Shown here: one piece after another, positions 1 through 8,352 of the stretch | How the letters are laid out: the number at the start of each line of letters is the position of its first letter | Position numbering within the stretch: position 1 is the stretch's first letter | Assembly: GCF_030063355.1 (NCBI RefSeq) | Contig: NZ_JASISZ010000021.1 | Coordinates: 33,933 to 97,932, forward strand | Reading direction: 5' to 3' | Length of the DNA stretch: 64,000 nt | From: Streptomyces sp. PH10-H1 | Lineage (GTDB): Bacteria > Actinomycetota > Actinomycetes > Streptomycetales > Streptomycetaceae | Notes under the pieces: model-generated | What the model was told of the DNA's origin: nothing | What the model saw: only the letters and a program-made list of their open reading frames with translations | The model's database searches: none | Position numbers and translations under genes: made by a program

Positions 1-1
1 C

Positions 2-463
2 GTGGTGACCAATTCGGTGCGGGTCGCCGATGTCTTTCACACGGCGCAGCGGCGCCCGGGCGCGCAGAGCCGGGACGGCGCGGCGACGGTGGTGCTCACC
101 GGCGGTGTGCGAACGCCGTCGGACTCCCTGGTGGGTCCGGTCGCGGACCGGGCGATCGGCTCGCTCCATTTCGACATGCTGTTCCTGGGTGTGCACGGGA
201 TCTCGGTCGAGGCCGGACTGTCGACGCCGAACCTGGCGGAGGCGGAGACCAACCGGCAGTTCGTGCGGTCGGCCCGCCGGGTCGTGGTGATCGCCGACCA
301 CACCAAGTGGGGAACGGTGGGGCTGAGTTCGTTCGCCTCGCTAGAGGACGTGGACACGCTGGTGACGGACGCGGGCATCCCCGAGGTGCTGCGCGCGGAG
401 ATCTCCGAGTATCTGTCGGACCTGGTCGTCGCGGGTGAGACGGGCTCCTCCGCAGACAGCTGA
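2..463 (+). CDS. DeoR/GlpR-type transcriptional regulator, C-terminal part
   Basis: Only the last 153 codons are in the window; the N-terminal winged helix lies to the left. The visible part is the DeoR-family sugar-phosphate sensor domain, with the typical run VLTGGVR, then FLGVHGIS, then AEAETNRQFV and ADHTKWG, the part of the fold related to phosphosugar isomerases. DeoR proteins usually repress sugar-catabolic operons and release DNA when a phosphorylated sugar binds. The effector and target cannot be told here. The family assignment is firm because these motifs run in the expected order to the natural C terminus. The downstream SRPBCC gene starts 24 bp after the stop on the same strand, so they may be co-transcribed. 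Confidence 0.85.
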   Translation: MVTNSVRVADVFHTAQRRPGAQSRDGAATVVLTGGVRTPSDSLVGPVADRAIGSLHFDMLFLGVHGISVEAGLSTPNLAEAETNRQFVRSARRVVVIADHTKWGTVGLSSFASLEDVDTLVTDAGIPEVLRAEISEYLSDLVVAGETGSSADS

Positions 464-487
464 CGCGTCGTCACGTAGGGTGCGCGC

Positions 488-964
488 ATGGCCCGCCGAT
501 CGCGCCCCCTGCGCCCCGTCGACACGGACTTCCTCGACACCGCGCCCGTACGCCTGGTCTTCGCCCACGCCATCACGGCGCCGCCCGAGGCGGTGTACCG
601 CGCCCTGGCCGAGGACACCGGGGACTGGCCGGCCTGGTTCGACGCGGTGAAGTCCGCCCGGCCGACCGAGGCGGGCCGTGACATCGCGCTCGCCGGAGGC
701 GTCCGCTTCGAGGAGACGGTGCTGGTCGCCGACGCGCCGAGGCGCTATGTCTACCGGGCCGACACCTGCAACGCGCCCGGGCTGCGGGCCCTGCTGGAGG
801 AGTGGCGGGTGGAGCCGGCCGCCGCCGGCAGCCTCGTCCAGTGGACCTTCGCCATGGACGGCCCCGCGCCGCTGCGGCTGATGCTGCGCGTCCTGCGTCC
901 GGGTCTGGGCCGCGCCTTCCGCGGCGCGGTCCAGACCCTCGACAGACGGCTCGCTACGGCCTGA
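488..964 (+). CDS. SRPBCC (START/Bet v1-like) family protein
   Basis: A 158-residue protein with the SRPBCC pattern: an early strand-helix segment FAHAITAPPEAVYRALAEDT followed by WPAWFDAV, a central beta meander, and a long C-terminal helix with LGRAFRGAVQTLDRRLA. The fold makes a deep hydrophobic pocket used as a ligand carrier, cyclase or aromatase; no substrate can be inferred. No signal peptide or membrane helix is visible. The start is the ATG at 488, just after a weak TAGGGTG Shine-Dalgarno-like run. Its stop codon sits in an 11-bp tandem duplication that runs into a terminator facing the convergent mannosidase gene. Confidence 0.8.
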   Translation: MARRSRPLRPVDTDFLDTAPVRLVFAHAITAPPEAVYRALAEDTGDWPAWFDAVKSARPTEAGRDIALAGGVRFEETVLVADAPRRYVYRADTCNAPGLRALLEEWRVEPAAAGSLVQWTFAMDGPAPLRLMLRVLRPGLGRAFRGAVQTLDRRLATA

Positions 965-980
965 ACCCAGCCTGAACCCG
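960..980. repeat. 11-bp tandem duplication spanning a stop codon
   Basis: CCTGAACCCAG at 960-970 is followed at once by CCTGAACCCGA at 971-981, so the TGA ending the SRPBCC gene is copied. The second copy forms the left arm of the adjacent terminator. This is one of several stop-spanning duplications in the window. Confidence 0.7.
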
Positions 981-1023
981 AGCCCGAGTCCGGGCCCCTT
1001 CCCGGGCTCAGGCTCCGGTTCAG
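972..1023. terminator. Bidirectional terminator between convergent genes
   Basis: CTGAACC (972-978) pairs with GGTTCAG (1017-1023), and the inner GAGCCCGAG run pairs imperfectly with CTCAGGCTC. The long G+C-rich hairpin lies exactly between the convergent SRPBCC and alpha-mannosidase genes. There is no U tract, as is common in Streptomyces. Confidence 0.6.
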
Positions 1024-1032
1024 ACCCGGGAT

Positions 1033-4000
1033 CTACGCCTCGCGCGACAGCCGCAGGGTCCTGATCTCGAAGGGGCGCAGCGCCAGTTCGACGTCGGAGC
1101 CACGGGTGGCGGCCTCACCGGTGGGACGTTCCAGCAGGTCGCACACCGTGGCCGACGCCATCGCGAACCCCGTGGTGAGACGGGCCCTGGCCCGGCCGCC
1201 GCCGGACTCGTACAGCCGCACCACCACATCACCGCTGCCGTCGTCGGCGAGCTTCACGGCCGTCACCACGACCGCGTCATGGTCGACGGACACCAGCGGC
1301 GCGACCGCCGTGCCGCCCGGCACCCGGCGCTCGGGCAGGTTGATCCGGTAGCCCTCGCGCACCGCGTCGCCGATCGCGGCGCCGGGCACCAGTGCGTAGC
1401 GGAAGCGGTGGGTGCCCTGGTCGGTGTGGGGGTCGGGGAAGCGCGGGGCGCGCAGCAGGGAGAGCCGGACGGTGGTGGTGGTACCGCCGGTCAGCGAGGT
1501 CTCGGCATCCGGGCGCACGGTGCGGGTCACGTCGTAGCCGTACGTCGAGTCGTTGACGACGGCGACTCCCCAGCCGGGCTCCTCCAGATGGACGAACCGG
1601 TGGGCGCATGCCTCGAACTTCGCTGCGTCCCAGCTGGTGTTGGTGTGGGTAGCCCGGTAGAGGTGGCCGAACTGGGTCTCGGCGGCGGTCCGGTCGGCGT
1701 GCAGATCGAGCGGGAACGCGGCCTTGAGGAACTTCTCGGTCTCGTGCCAGTCCACCTCGGTGGCGATGTCCAGCCGGCGTTCTCCCGCCCGCAGGGTGAG
1801 CACCTGCTCCACCCGGGAGGACCCGAAGCCGCGGGTCACCCGGACGGCGGCCGCGGCACCGCCGACCGCGTCCAGCTCCAGAATGTCGACATCGGTGAGG
1901 TCGGTGACCGTGTTGCGGTAGAACGTGTCGACATCCCAGGCATCCCAGCGGTTGGGGAAGTCGGGGTGCAGCTGCAGGAGATTGGCGGCGGAGCCCGGCG
2001 CGATGGTCTCCCGGCCGGCCGCGGTGTCGTAGACCGAGACGACGAGTCCGCGTTGGTCGACGGCGACCCGCAGCAGCCCGTTGTCGAGCACGAAACCGCC
2101 GCCCTCGCGCGGCGCGGCCGTGACCGGAGCACCGGTGTAGGGCACCGCGACGACGGCGCCGCCCGCCGGGACGCCGGAGCGGGTGTGCGGAGCCGCGTTG
2201 AACAGCACGGAGGTGCCGGCGGCCGGGTCCCCGGCGAGCGCGGCCTGCGCGTCACCGATGATCCGCTCCAGTTCCCCGGCGACGGCCGCGTACTTCGCCT
2301 CCGCCTCACGGTGCACCCAGGCGATGGACGAGCCGGGGAGGATGTCGTGGAACTGCAGCAGCAGCACCGTCTTCCAGATCCGGTCCAGATCCTCGTACGG
2401 ATAGCGGAATCCGACCCGCACGGCCGCGGTGGCCGCCCACAACTCGGCCTCCTTCAGCAGGTGTTCGCTGCGGCGGTTGCCCTGCTTGGTACGGGCCTGA
2501 CTGGTGAGCGTGGCCCGGTGGAGTTCCAGGTACAGCTCCCCCACCCACACCGGGGCGTCCGGGTACTCGGCGTGGGCCTTCTCGAAGAACGCCGACGGAG
2601 TCTCGAAGACGACCCTCGCCGAGCCCTCAAGGTCCGCCAGCCGCTTGCCGTGCGCGAGCATCTCGCGGGTGGTGCCGCCACCGCCGTCGCCCCAGCCGGT
2701 CGGGGCCAGCGACCGGGTCGCGGAGCCCTTCTCCTGGAAGTTGCGGACGGCGTGGGCGACCTCCTTGCCCGACAGCTGGGCGTTGTAGGTGTCGATGGGC
2801 GGGAAGTGGGTGAAGACCCGTGTGCCGTCCAGGCCCTCCCACCAGAAGGTGTGGTGCGGGAACTTGTTGGTCTCGCTCCAGGAGATCTTCTGGGTCAGGA
2901 ACCACTTGGCGCCGGCTTGCTTGACGATCTGCGGGAGCGCGGCCGAGTAGCCGAACGTGTCGGGCAGCCACACCTCTTCGGTGTCGATGCCGAACTCCTC
3001 CAGGAAGAACCGCTTGCCGTGCACGAACTGCCGTGCGAGCGCCTCGGATCCGGGCATGTTGGTGTCGGACTCCACCCACATGCCGCCGACCGGTACGAAC
3101 CGGCCTTCCGCGACGGCCTTCTTGACCCGTGCGTACACCTCGGGCCGGTGCTCCTTGATCCAGGCGTACTGCTGCGCCTGCGACATGGCGTAGACGAACT
3201 CCGGCTCCTCCTCCAGCAGCGCCGTCATGTTGGAGATGGTGCGCGCGACCTTGCGCACGGTCTCCCGCAGTGGCCACAGCCACGCCGAGTCGATGTGCGC
3301 GTGGCCCACCGCGCTGATGCGGTGCGCGGATTGGTGGGCGGGCGCGGCGAGGACCTCCGCCAGCCGCTCGCGGGCGGCGGCCGCCGTGCCGCCGACATCC
3401 TGCAGGTCCACGGCGTCCAGCGACCGCTCCACGGCCCGCAGGATCTCCCAGCGGCGCGGTGAGTCGGTGGACAGCTCCGCCATCAGCCCGCCGAGCACCT
3501 CCAGATCCTGGACCAGCTCCCACACCGTCGGGTCGAAGACCGCGAGATCCATCCGGGCGAGCTTGTACTGCGGCTCGTCGCCCGCGGTGTCCGTGTCGCC
3601 GAGGTCGGTGGGCAGGAAGGGGTGGTAGTCGAGCAGCACGGGGTTCGACGAGGCCTCGATGTGCAGTTCCACGCTCTCGCCGCCCGCGACGGGCGCACCG
3701 ATCCGGATCCACTGGTTGCGCGGGTTGAGCCCCTTCACCGGCGAGCCGTCCGCCCGGTACACCAGGCCCTCGCACTGGAAGCCGGGCATGTTCTCGTCGA
3801 ACCCGAGGTCCAGCAGCGCCTCGACGGTCCGGCCGGCCCACTCGTCCGGCACGACTCCGGTCACGGTGATCCAGCTGGTGCCCCACGGCGGGCCCCACGG
3901 CTCGCCGGTCTCGATGGGCGTACGCGGCGCCACCAGGCCCTCGGCCACCGGGACCGGCTCGCCGGGGGCGTTCCAGATCCCGATGTCCAGCGGAACCGAC

Positions 4001-4080
4001 TGCGGGTAGACGGCGGGGCGGATGCGTTCGTCGAGGACCCGCTTGAGCCGGTCCTCGGTGACGGTGCGGTTGCTGTGCAT
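1033..4080 (-). CDS. GH38 alpha-mannosidase (cytosolic)
   Basis: A 1015-residue retaining alpha-mannosidase. The family hallmark HAHIDSAWLWP lies near residues 260-270 (metal ligands), with the nucleophile segment LPDTFGYSAALPQ near 372-384, followed by the alpha-mannosidase middle domain and a large beta-sandwich C-terminal domain, all of normal length. There is no signal peptide, so it should act in the cytosol on imported mannosides. The ATG at 4080 is chosen because TAAGGAAA lies 8 nt upstream; an in-frame extension to 4227 exists but its product overlaps coding sequence of the upstream GH85 gene. It is the last gene of the glycan operon. In Bifidobacterium, GH38 enzymes work with GH85 and GH5_18 on N-glycans, which matches this neighbourhood. 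Confidence 0.95.
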   Translation of the reverse strand: MHSNRTVTEDRLKRVLDERIRPAVYPQSVPLDIGIWNAPGEPVPVAEGLVAPRTPIETGEPWGPPWGTSWITVTGVVPDEWAGRTVEALLDLGFDENMPGFQCEGLVYRADGSPVKGLNPRNQWIRIGAPVAGGESVELHIEASSNPVLLDYHPFLPTDLGDTDTAGDEPQYKLARMDLAVFDPTVWELVQDLEVLGGLMAELSTDSPRRWEILRAVERSLDAVDLQDVGGTAAAARERLAEVLAAPAHQSAHRISAVGHAHIDSAWLWPLRETVRKVARTISNMTALLEEEPEFVYAMSQAQQYAWIKEHRPEVYARVKKAVAEGRFVPVGGMWVESDTNMPGSEALARQFVHGKRFFLEEFGIDTEEVWLPDTFGYSAALPQIVKQAGAKWFLTQKISWSETNKFPHHTFWWEGLDGTRVFTHFPPIDTYNAQLSGKEVAHAVRNFQEKGSATRSLAPTGWGDGGGGTTREMLAHGKRLADLEGSARVVFETPSAFFEKAHAEYPDAPVWVGELYLELHRATLTSQARTKQGNRRSEHLLKEAELWAATAAVRVGFRYPYEDLDRIWKTVLLLQFHDILPGSSIAWVHREAEAKYAAVAGELERIIGDAQAALAGDPAAGTSVLFNAAPHTRSGVPAGGAVVAVPYTGAPVTAAPREGGGFVLDNGLLRVAVDQRGLVVSVYDTAAGRETIAPGSAANLLQLHPDFPNRWDAWDVDTFYRNTVTDLTDVDILELDAVGGAAAAVRVTRGFGSSRVEQVLTLRAGERRLDIATEVDWHETEKFLKAAFPLDLHADRTAAETQFGHLYRATHTNTSWDAAKFEACAHRFVHLEEPGWGVAVVNDSTYGYDVTRTVRPDAETSLTGGTTTTVRLSLLRAPRFPDPHTDQGTHRFRYALVPGAAIGDAVREGYRINLPERRVPGGTAVAPLVSVDHDAVVVTAVKLADDGSGDVVVRLYESGGGRARARLTTGFAMASATVCDLLERPTGEAATRGSDVELALRPFEIRTLRLSREA

Positions 4081-4094
4081 GAGGGTGGGTTTCC

Positions 4095-4211
4095 TTAGTT
4101 CCAGGTGAACGCGGCAGCGGACGGGTTCGAGGAGGTGAACAGCTCGCTGACGGCGCGGACTTCGAGGCGGGTGGCGGGCTCGCCCGCCGTGCGCCGCAGC
4201 GCCGGCACGTA
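4095..4211 (-). pseudogene. Detached in-frame C-terminal tail of the GH85 gene
   Basis: After the TAG at 4212-4214 the same reading frame stays open for 38 codons to a TAA at 4095-4097. It encodes a coherent tail that begins YVPALRRTAGEPATRLEV and ends FTSSNPSAAAFTWN, which reads as the last strands of the C-terminal beta-sandwich (ATRLEVRAVSE). The natural junction would be GTAYYVPALRR, needing only TAC in place of TAG. The TAA lies 14 bp before the mannosidase start, a normal operon spacing, whereas the TAG leaves a 131-bp gap. So this looks like a nonsense mutation or a base-call error, not the original end. Confidence 0.7.
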
Positions 4212-6212
4212 CTACGCCGTACCGCACGTCCCGCCGAGGAAGCGCCGGCCGCCTCCGGGCAGCACCTGGTGCACCTCGTAGTGGCGGACCGGACCGGGCG
4301 AGCGGCCCCAGCGGATGCGCAGGGCGGCCGTGGCACCGTCCGCGGCGGGGAGCGCGCCGGTCACGGTGAGCGCGCCGGGGCGGCCGGGCGCCTTCGCGGC
4401 CGCGTCACGCACCGCGAGACCGCCGAGCCGCCAGCGGACCGCCGTGCCACCGGATCCGGTCAGCCGCACTCCCAGGACGTGGATGACGCTGCCGCGCGGC
4501 TGCCGCAAGCGCACGGTCGCCGTGGTCCAGCCACAGCCGCCCGCCGGGAGGGCGCCGGCGGGGAGGTAGGTGAAGCGCGGCGGCTTCCCCGGCGCGCCGG
4601 GCTCGTCCAGGGCGACGGCCACGTCCACCCGGACCGGGCCGGAGCCGGGGTCGGTGCGGTGGGTCAGCTCCGCCACGGCGCCGCCGGTCAGCGGCAGCCT
4701 GGCACCGAACAGCTCGACGGTGGCCGGGGCGTCGAGCACGCCGTCCACCAGCAGGCTGCTGCCGCCGCGCCAGGCGTCGGCGAAGTCGAAGCCCGCCCGT
4801 GGGCGGGTGCCGGTGCTGCGCACCACCCAGCGGCGTCCGGGCAGCCGGTCCTGCAGCCCGAGGTGGTTCCAGGCGGTGTCCGAGACGGGTGCGCCCCGTT
4901 CGTACCAGCGCAGTCCGTGACCGGTGTTGAACGTGGTGGCGAAGGGCAGCGCGGTGAGGGTGGAGCGGTCGGCGACGGATTCGGCGGGGGCCCGCCAGTC
5001 CCCCGTGCCGCTCTGCGGCGCCGAGGGATCCAGTGACGGCCCGGTCCAGAACCGGTCGTCGCGCAGATGGAAGTCGCCGGGTGCGCGCCGGTCCGCCGGA
5101 AGGCTGGTCCAGGTCCATTCGGGGCGGTAGAAGCCGTACGAGGTGACATGCGGCCGGCCGGCGGGGACGATCGCGTCCCAGTCGGCCGGTGTGTCCCAGC
5201 CGCGCGACTCCACATCGATGCCCGCCCACACCTCGTAGCGGCTGCGGTCCAGCTGTCCGGCGAGGCTGCCGGAGGCGGCGAGGCCTGCCCGGCTCCAGTC
5301 GAAGTTGACGAACATCGAGTCGGCGGCGCTGAAGAACTCCTGGTTGCGGGGGTTGAGTTCGTTCTGCCAGTCGACGGCTCCGGTGTCGGTCATCGCGTCG
5401 TACCAGGTGACGCGCAGGCCGTGGCCGTGGTCGCGCAGGTACTCGACGAAGTCCCGCATGGCGGCGGCGAGCGGTGCGTCCCCGCCTCCGGTCTCGGCGT
5501 TGAGGAACCAGCCGTCGAAGCCGTAGACCCGCGCGACCCGGATCAGCTGGTCCGCGATGGGGAAGCGCCCGTCGGCGTCGCGCTGGACGAGGTCACGGGT
5601 CCAGCGCAGGTCGCCGCCGTACGCGGCCGGGGGCAGGAAGACGGTGCCGAGTACGGGGACCCCATTGCGGTGCGCGGCGTCCACCACGGGCGCGTTGGGC
5701 GCGAGGATCAGGCCCTCGCCCGAGGAGCCGCCCCAGAACACGAGCTCGTCCAGGTACGCCCAGTGCGTCAGCGCGTAGTAGTCGGCGGTGGCGGAGCCCT
5801 GGGAGGGGTTGCCCGCGGTGTGGTCGAACGCGGCCAGGCCCGAGACCCGCGCCTGGCCGGTGCGCGCGGTCGTGTTGGCGGGCGTGGGCGCGAAGCGCCC
5901 GGCGAGCGGGACACTCGATGTGTTGAACGCCAGATCGGGGTCGGTCTCGGGCGTCCAGGCCTTGAGGCTGCGCCAGGTGATGCCGTCACCGGGGGTTCCG
6001 GAGGGCAGGCTGTCGGGAAACCAGTAGGAGGCGTAGGGCTGCAGGTTCCGGGCCGCGCCGGCCGCGGCGGCCGCCCCCGGCAGGCCACCGGGTGCCAGCA
6101 GGAGGCCCACGGTGCCCGCCCCGGCGATCAGGACCCGGCGCCGTGTCGGGCCCGGGCGGTCGGACGTGAGGGGGCCGGAGGCGGAGTCGGCAGAGCTGCT
6201 GTGCTCGGTCAT
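4212..6212 (-). CDS. GH85 endo-beta-N-acetylglucosaminidase, Tat-exported; in-frame amber near the end
   Basis: This enzyme cleaves the GlcNAc-beta-1,4-GlcNAc core of N-glycans and releases the oligosaccharide. The 666-residue product opens with a twin-arginine signal (RRRVLIAGAGTVGLLL), then the GH85 barrel with PYASYWFPDSLPSG, WAYLDELVFWGG and the catalytic FDGWFLNAETGG, where Asn238 and Glu240 are the expected oxazoline-stabilising and acid residues. C-terminal beta-sandwich domains follow. ATG at 6212 has AGGGAG 6-7 nt upstream, overlapping the TAG of the GH5 gene 10 bp away. Translation stops at TAG 4212, but the frame continues 38 codons with family-like sequence (see 4095-4211). The catalytic domain is intact, so activity may survive loss of the last strands. 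Confidence 0.88.
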   Translation of the reverse strand: MTEHSSSADSASGPLTSDRPGPTRRRVLIAGAGTVGLLLAPGGLPGAAAAAGAARNLQPYASYWFPDSLPSGTPGDGITWRSLKAWTPETDPDLAFNTSSVPLAGRFAPTPANTTARTGQARVSGLAAFDHTAGNPSQGSATADYYALTHWAYLDELVFWGGSSGEGLILAPNAPVVDAAHRNGVPVLGTVFLPPAAYGGDLRWTRDLVQRDADGRFPIADQLIRVARVYGFDGWFLNAETGGGDAPLAAAMRDFVEYLRDHGHGLRVTWYDAMTDTGAVDWQNELNPRNQEFFSAADSMFVNFDWSRAGLAASGSLAGQLDRSRYEVWAGIDVESRGWDTPADWDAIVPAGRPHVTSYGFYRPEWTWTSLPADRRAPGDFHLRDDRFWTGPSLDPSAPQSGTGDWRAPAESVADRSTLTALPFATTFNTGHGLRWYERGAPVSDTAWNHLGLQDRLPGRRWVVRSTGTRPRAGFDFADAWRGGSSLLVDGVLDAPATVELFGARLPLTGGAVAELTHRTDPGSGPVRVDVAVALDEPGAPGKPPRFTYLPAGALPAGGCGWTTATVRLRQPRGSVIHVLGVRLTGSGGTAVRWRLGGLAVRDAAAKAPGRPGALTVTGALPAADGATAALRIRWGRSPGPVRHYEVHQVLPGGGRRFLGGTCGTA

Positions 6213-6222
6213 CGTGCGCTCC

Positions 6223-7476
6223 CTAAAGGTGTTCGACCTGCTCGACGGTGAAGACATCGGTGATGCCGCGGGCCGCCAGGTGAGCGGCGTCACCGGCGAG
6301 TTCGGCGAGTACGGCGGTGGGGCGGGCGCCGTCGGCCGCCAGTCGCATCCATGCCTCGAAGAAGGCCCCGCCGGGCGCGCACACCGACCGGGCCGGCGCG
6401 CTCACGCTGTCCCCCACGTCCACCACCAGCGCGGTGGTGCGCGGCGCCGGGCGGTGCTCGCGCCCCCGCCAGTGCTCGACGGCGCGGGCGACGGCCTCGC
6501 CCGCGGGCTTGACCTTCCGGTCGGTGGTGAGCAGGCCCAGGCTGTACTCCAGCTCGGGGAAGTCGGCGAGCGCGCGGTCCACGTCGTGGGAGCACCACCA
6601 GGTGATGCCCCAGACGTCCGGGCAGTCCAGCGCTGCCTCGATGGTGGCCGTGGTGAACTCGGCGGCGTGCCCGGCCGGGATGTGCGGGGCGGGCGCGCCC
6701 ACTTCCTGCAGCCACACCGGGCGGTGCGGTTCGGTGGCCCAGGCCTTCGACAGCTCGATCAGGTAGGCGGCGTGCTGCTCGGTGGCGGTGCCGGTACGGC
6801 CGTGGCGCTGCGCGGTGCCGTTGAACACCCAGGAGTGAACGGCGGTCGCGGCACCCAGCCGGGCGGAGTGGCCGGGGGTGAAGGGGTGGTCGTCCTGGTA
6901 CCAGGCGGCGTCGTAGGACGCGTGGAGATGGAACTTGCCCGGCGCGCCCTCCTCGCACGCGCCCAGCACCCGCCGCAGCCAGGACTCGGCCTGGGCGGGG
7001 GTGATCCGGTCGGGGTCGGGGTGCGGACCCGAGGAGAACTGGTTGATCTCGTTGCCGATGGTCATGCCCAGGAAACCGGGCCGGCCGGCGAGCGCCGCGG
7101 CGAGGGTGCGCAGGTAGTCGGCCTCGCCGTCGATGACGTCGGGGTCGGTGAAGAGATTGCGGCGGTGCCAGGTGGTGGTCCAGGAGGGGATGAAGTCGAA
7201 GCTGGACAGATGGCCCTGGAGTCCGTCCACGGCGGTGTCGAGTCCGCGCTCGGCTGCCGCGTCCACGAGCTGGACCAGCTGCTCGACGGCGCGCGGCCGG
7301 ATCAAGGTGCGGTTCGGCTGGAAGACCGGCCAGAGCGGGAAGACCCGGATGTGGTCGAGGCCGAGGGCGGCGATGGAGTCCAGGTCGGCGCGGACTTCGT
7401 CGAGGTCGAAGTCGAGCCAGTGGTGGAACCAGCCGTGCGTGGGCGTGTAATTGACGCCGAAGCGCATTGCGTTCAT
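6223..7476 (-). CDS. GH5-type beta-mannosidase-like glycoside hydrolase
   Basis: A 417-residue (beta/alpha)8 glycosidase without a signal peptide. The clan GH-A acid/base Asn-Glu pair is in GMTIGNEINQF (Asn142-Glu143) and the nucleophile is in VWLQEVGAP (Glu258). WCSHDV and FGVNYTP line the predicted pocket. Together with GH85 and GH38 neighbours and an importer, this suggests a GH5_18-like enzyme that removes the core beta-mannose from Man-beta-1,4-GlcNAc after import; the subfamily is inferred from context, not measured. ATG at 7476 (alternative ATG at 7467) follows GAGGAC. The gene ends 10 bp before the GH85 start and lies 33 bp after a permease gene. Confidence 0.85.
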   Translation of the reverse strand: MNAMRFGVNYTPTHGWFHHWLDFDLDEVRADLDSIAALGLDHIRVFPLWPVFQPNRTLIRPRAVEQLVQLVDAAAERGLDTAVDGLQGHLSSFDFIPSWTTTWHRRNLFTDPDVIDGEADYLRTLAAALAGRPGFLGMTIGNEINQFSSGPHPDPDRITPAQAESWLRRVLGACEEGAPGKFHLHASYDAAWYQDDHPFTPGHSARLGAATAVHSWVFNGTAQRHGRTGTATEQHAAYLIELSKAWATEPHRPVWLQEVGAPAPHIPAGHAAEFTTATIEAALDCPDVWGITWWCSHDVDRALADFPELEYSLGLLTTDRKVKPAGEAVARAVEHWRGREHRPAPRTTALVVDVGDSVSAPARSVCAPGGAFFEAWMRLAADGARPTAVLAELAGDAAHLAARGITDVFTVEQVEHL

Positions 7477-7509
7477 CCGGTGCGGTGTCCTCGTGATGGG
7501 GAGCGGGGC

Positions 7510-8352
7510 TCAGCCCTTGACGGCGCCTTCGCCCACGCCGCGGAAGAAGTACCGCTGCAGGCAGGCGAACATGACGATGAGCGGGGCTACAGCGATGATG
7601 GTCCCGGCGGCGACGAGCCTGGGGTTGTTGGCGAACGTGCCGTGCAGGAAGTTGAGCCCGACGGTCAGCGTGTATTTGTCCGGGTCGGACAGCACGATCA
7701 GCGGCCACAGGAAGTCGTCCCAGGCGCCCATGAACGAGAAGATCGCCACGACCGCCAGCGTGCCCTTGACCGAGGGCAGCGCGATCCGTACGAAGCGCTG
7801 CCAGACATTGGCTCCGTCGATGACGGCGGCCTCCTCGATCTCGTACGGGAGGTGGCTGAAGGCGTTCCGCATCAGCAGCACATTCATCGCGCCGATGCAG
7901 CCGGGCAGCACGACGGCGACGAGGGTGTTGTTCAGCTGCAGATCACGCATGGTGGTGAACTGCGCGATGAAGATGGACTCGAACGGCACGAGCAGCGCCA
8001 TGACGAAGGCGGTGCCGGCGAGTTTCCGCCCCCGGAAGCGCAGCCGGGCGAGCGCGTAGCCGGCGAGTGAGGCGCCCACGCAGTTGGTGACGACGCTGGC
8101 GACCGCGACCTTGAGCGAGTTCAGGGCGTAGTCCCAGACGGGGATGATGTCGGCGACGCCCGAGTAGTTGTCCAGCGTCGGATGCTCGGGGAGCAGCTTC
8201 GGCGGGTAGCTGTACATGTCCTCGGTCGGGCCCTTGAGCGAGGTGCTCAGCTGCCACAGGAACGGGCCGACGGTGGCGGCCAGTACCCCGAGCAGCAGGA
8301 GGTACCGGAGCACGATCTCCCAGCGGCGCATGCGGCTGCCCATGTCACTCAC
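7510..8352 (-). CDS. Carbohydrate ABC transporter permease, MalG type
   Basis: A 280-residue inner-membrane permease with six predicted helices. The EAA loop, which docks on the ATPase, reads EIEEAAVIDGANVWQRFVRI. It is the CUT1 partner of the permease at 8345-9220 and the lipoprotein at 9236-10567. The 8-bp overlap with the upstream permease gene implies translational coupling. No ATPase gene is in the locus; CUT1 importers of Streptomyces commonly borrow a shared MsiK-type ATPase encoded elsewhere. Substrate is inferred to be a mannose-containing glycan from the flanking glycosidases. Confidence 0.93.
   Translation of the reverse strand: MSDMGSRMRRWEIVLRYLLLLGVLAATVGPFLWQLSTSLKGPTEDMYSYPPKLLPEHPTLDNYSGVADIIPVWDYALNSLKVAVASVVTNCVGASLAGYALARLRFRGRKLAGTAFVMALLVPFESIFIAQFTTMRDLQLNNTLVAVVLPGCIGAMNVLLMRNAFSHLPYEIEEAAVIDGANVWQRFVRIALPSVKGTLAVVAIFSFMGAWDDFLWPLIVLSDPDKYTLTVGLNFLHGTFANNPRLVAAGTIIAVAPLIVMFACLQRYFFRGVGEGAVKG

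Noticed and set aside
1279..3462. Long plus-strand open frame across the alpha-mannosidase gene
   Set aside because: It is antisense to a protein with complete GH38 motifs, and its product is low in complexity and rich in Gly, Arg and Val. It is a third-position G+C artefact.
4212..4214. Recoded TAG (pyrrolysine or amber sense codon)
   Set aside because: TAG ends many genes in the window normally, including those at 1033, 6223, 40830, 42679, 46405 and 49050, and no pylTSBCD-like genes are present.
4081..4227. N-terminal extension of the alpha-mannosidase
   Set aside because: The extra codons overlap in-frame GH85 tail sequence on the same strand, and AAGGAAA sits at the right distance from the internal ATG at 4080.
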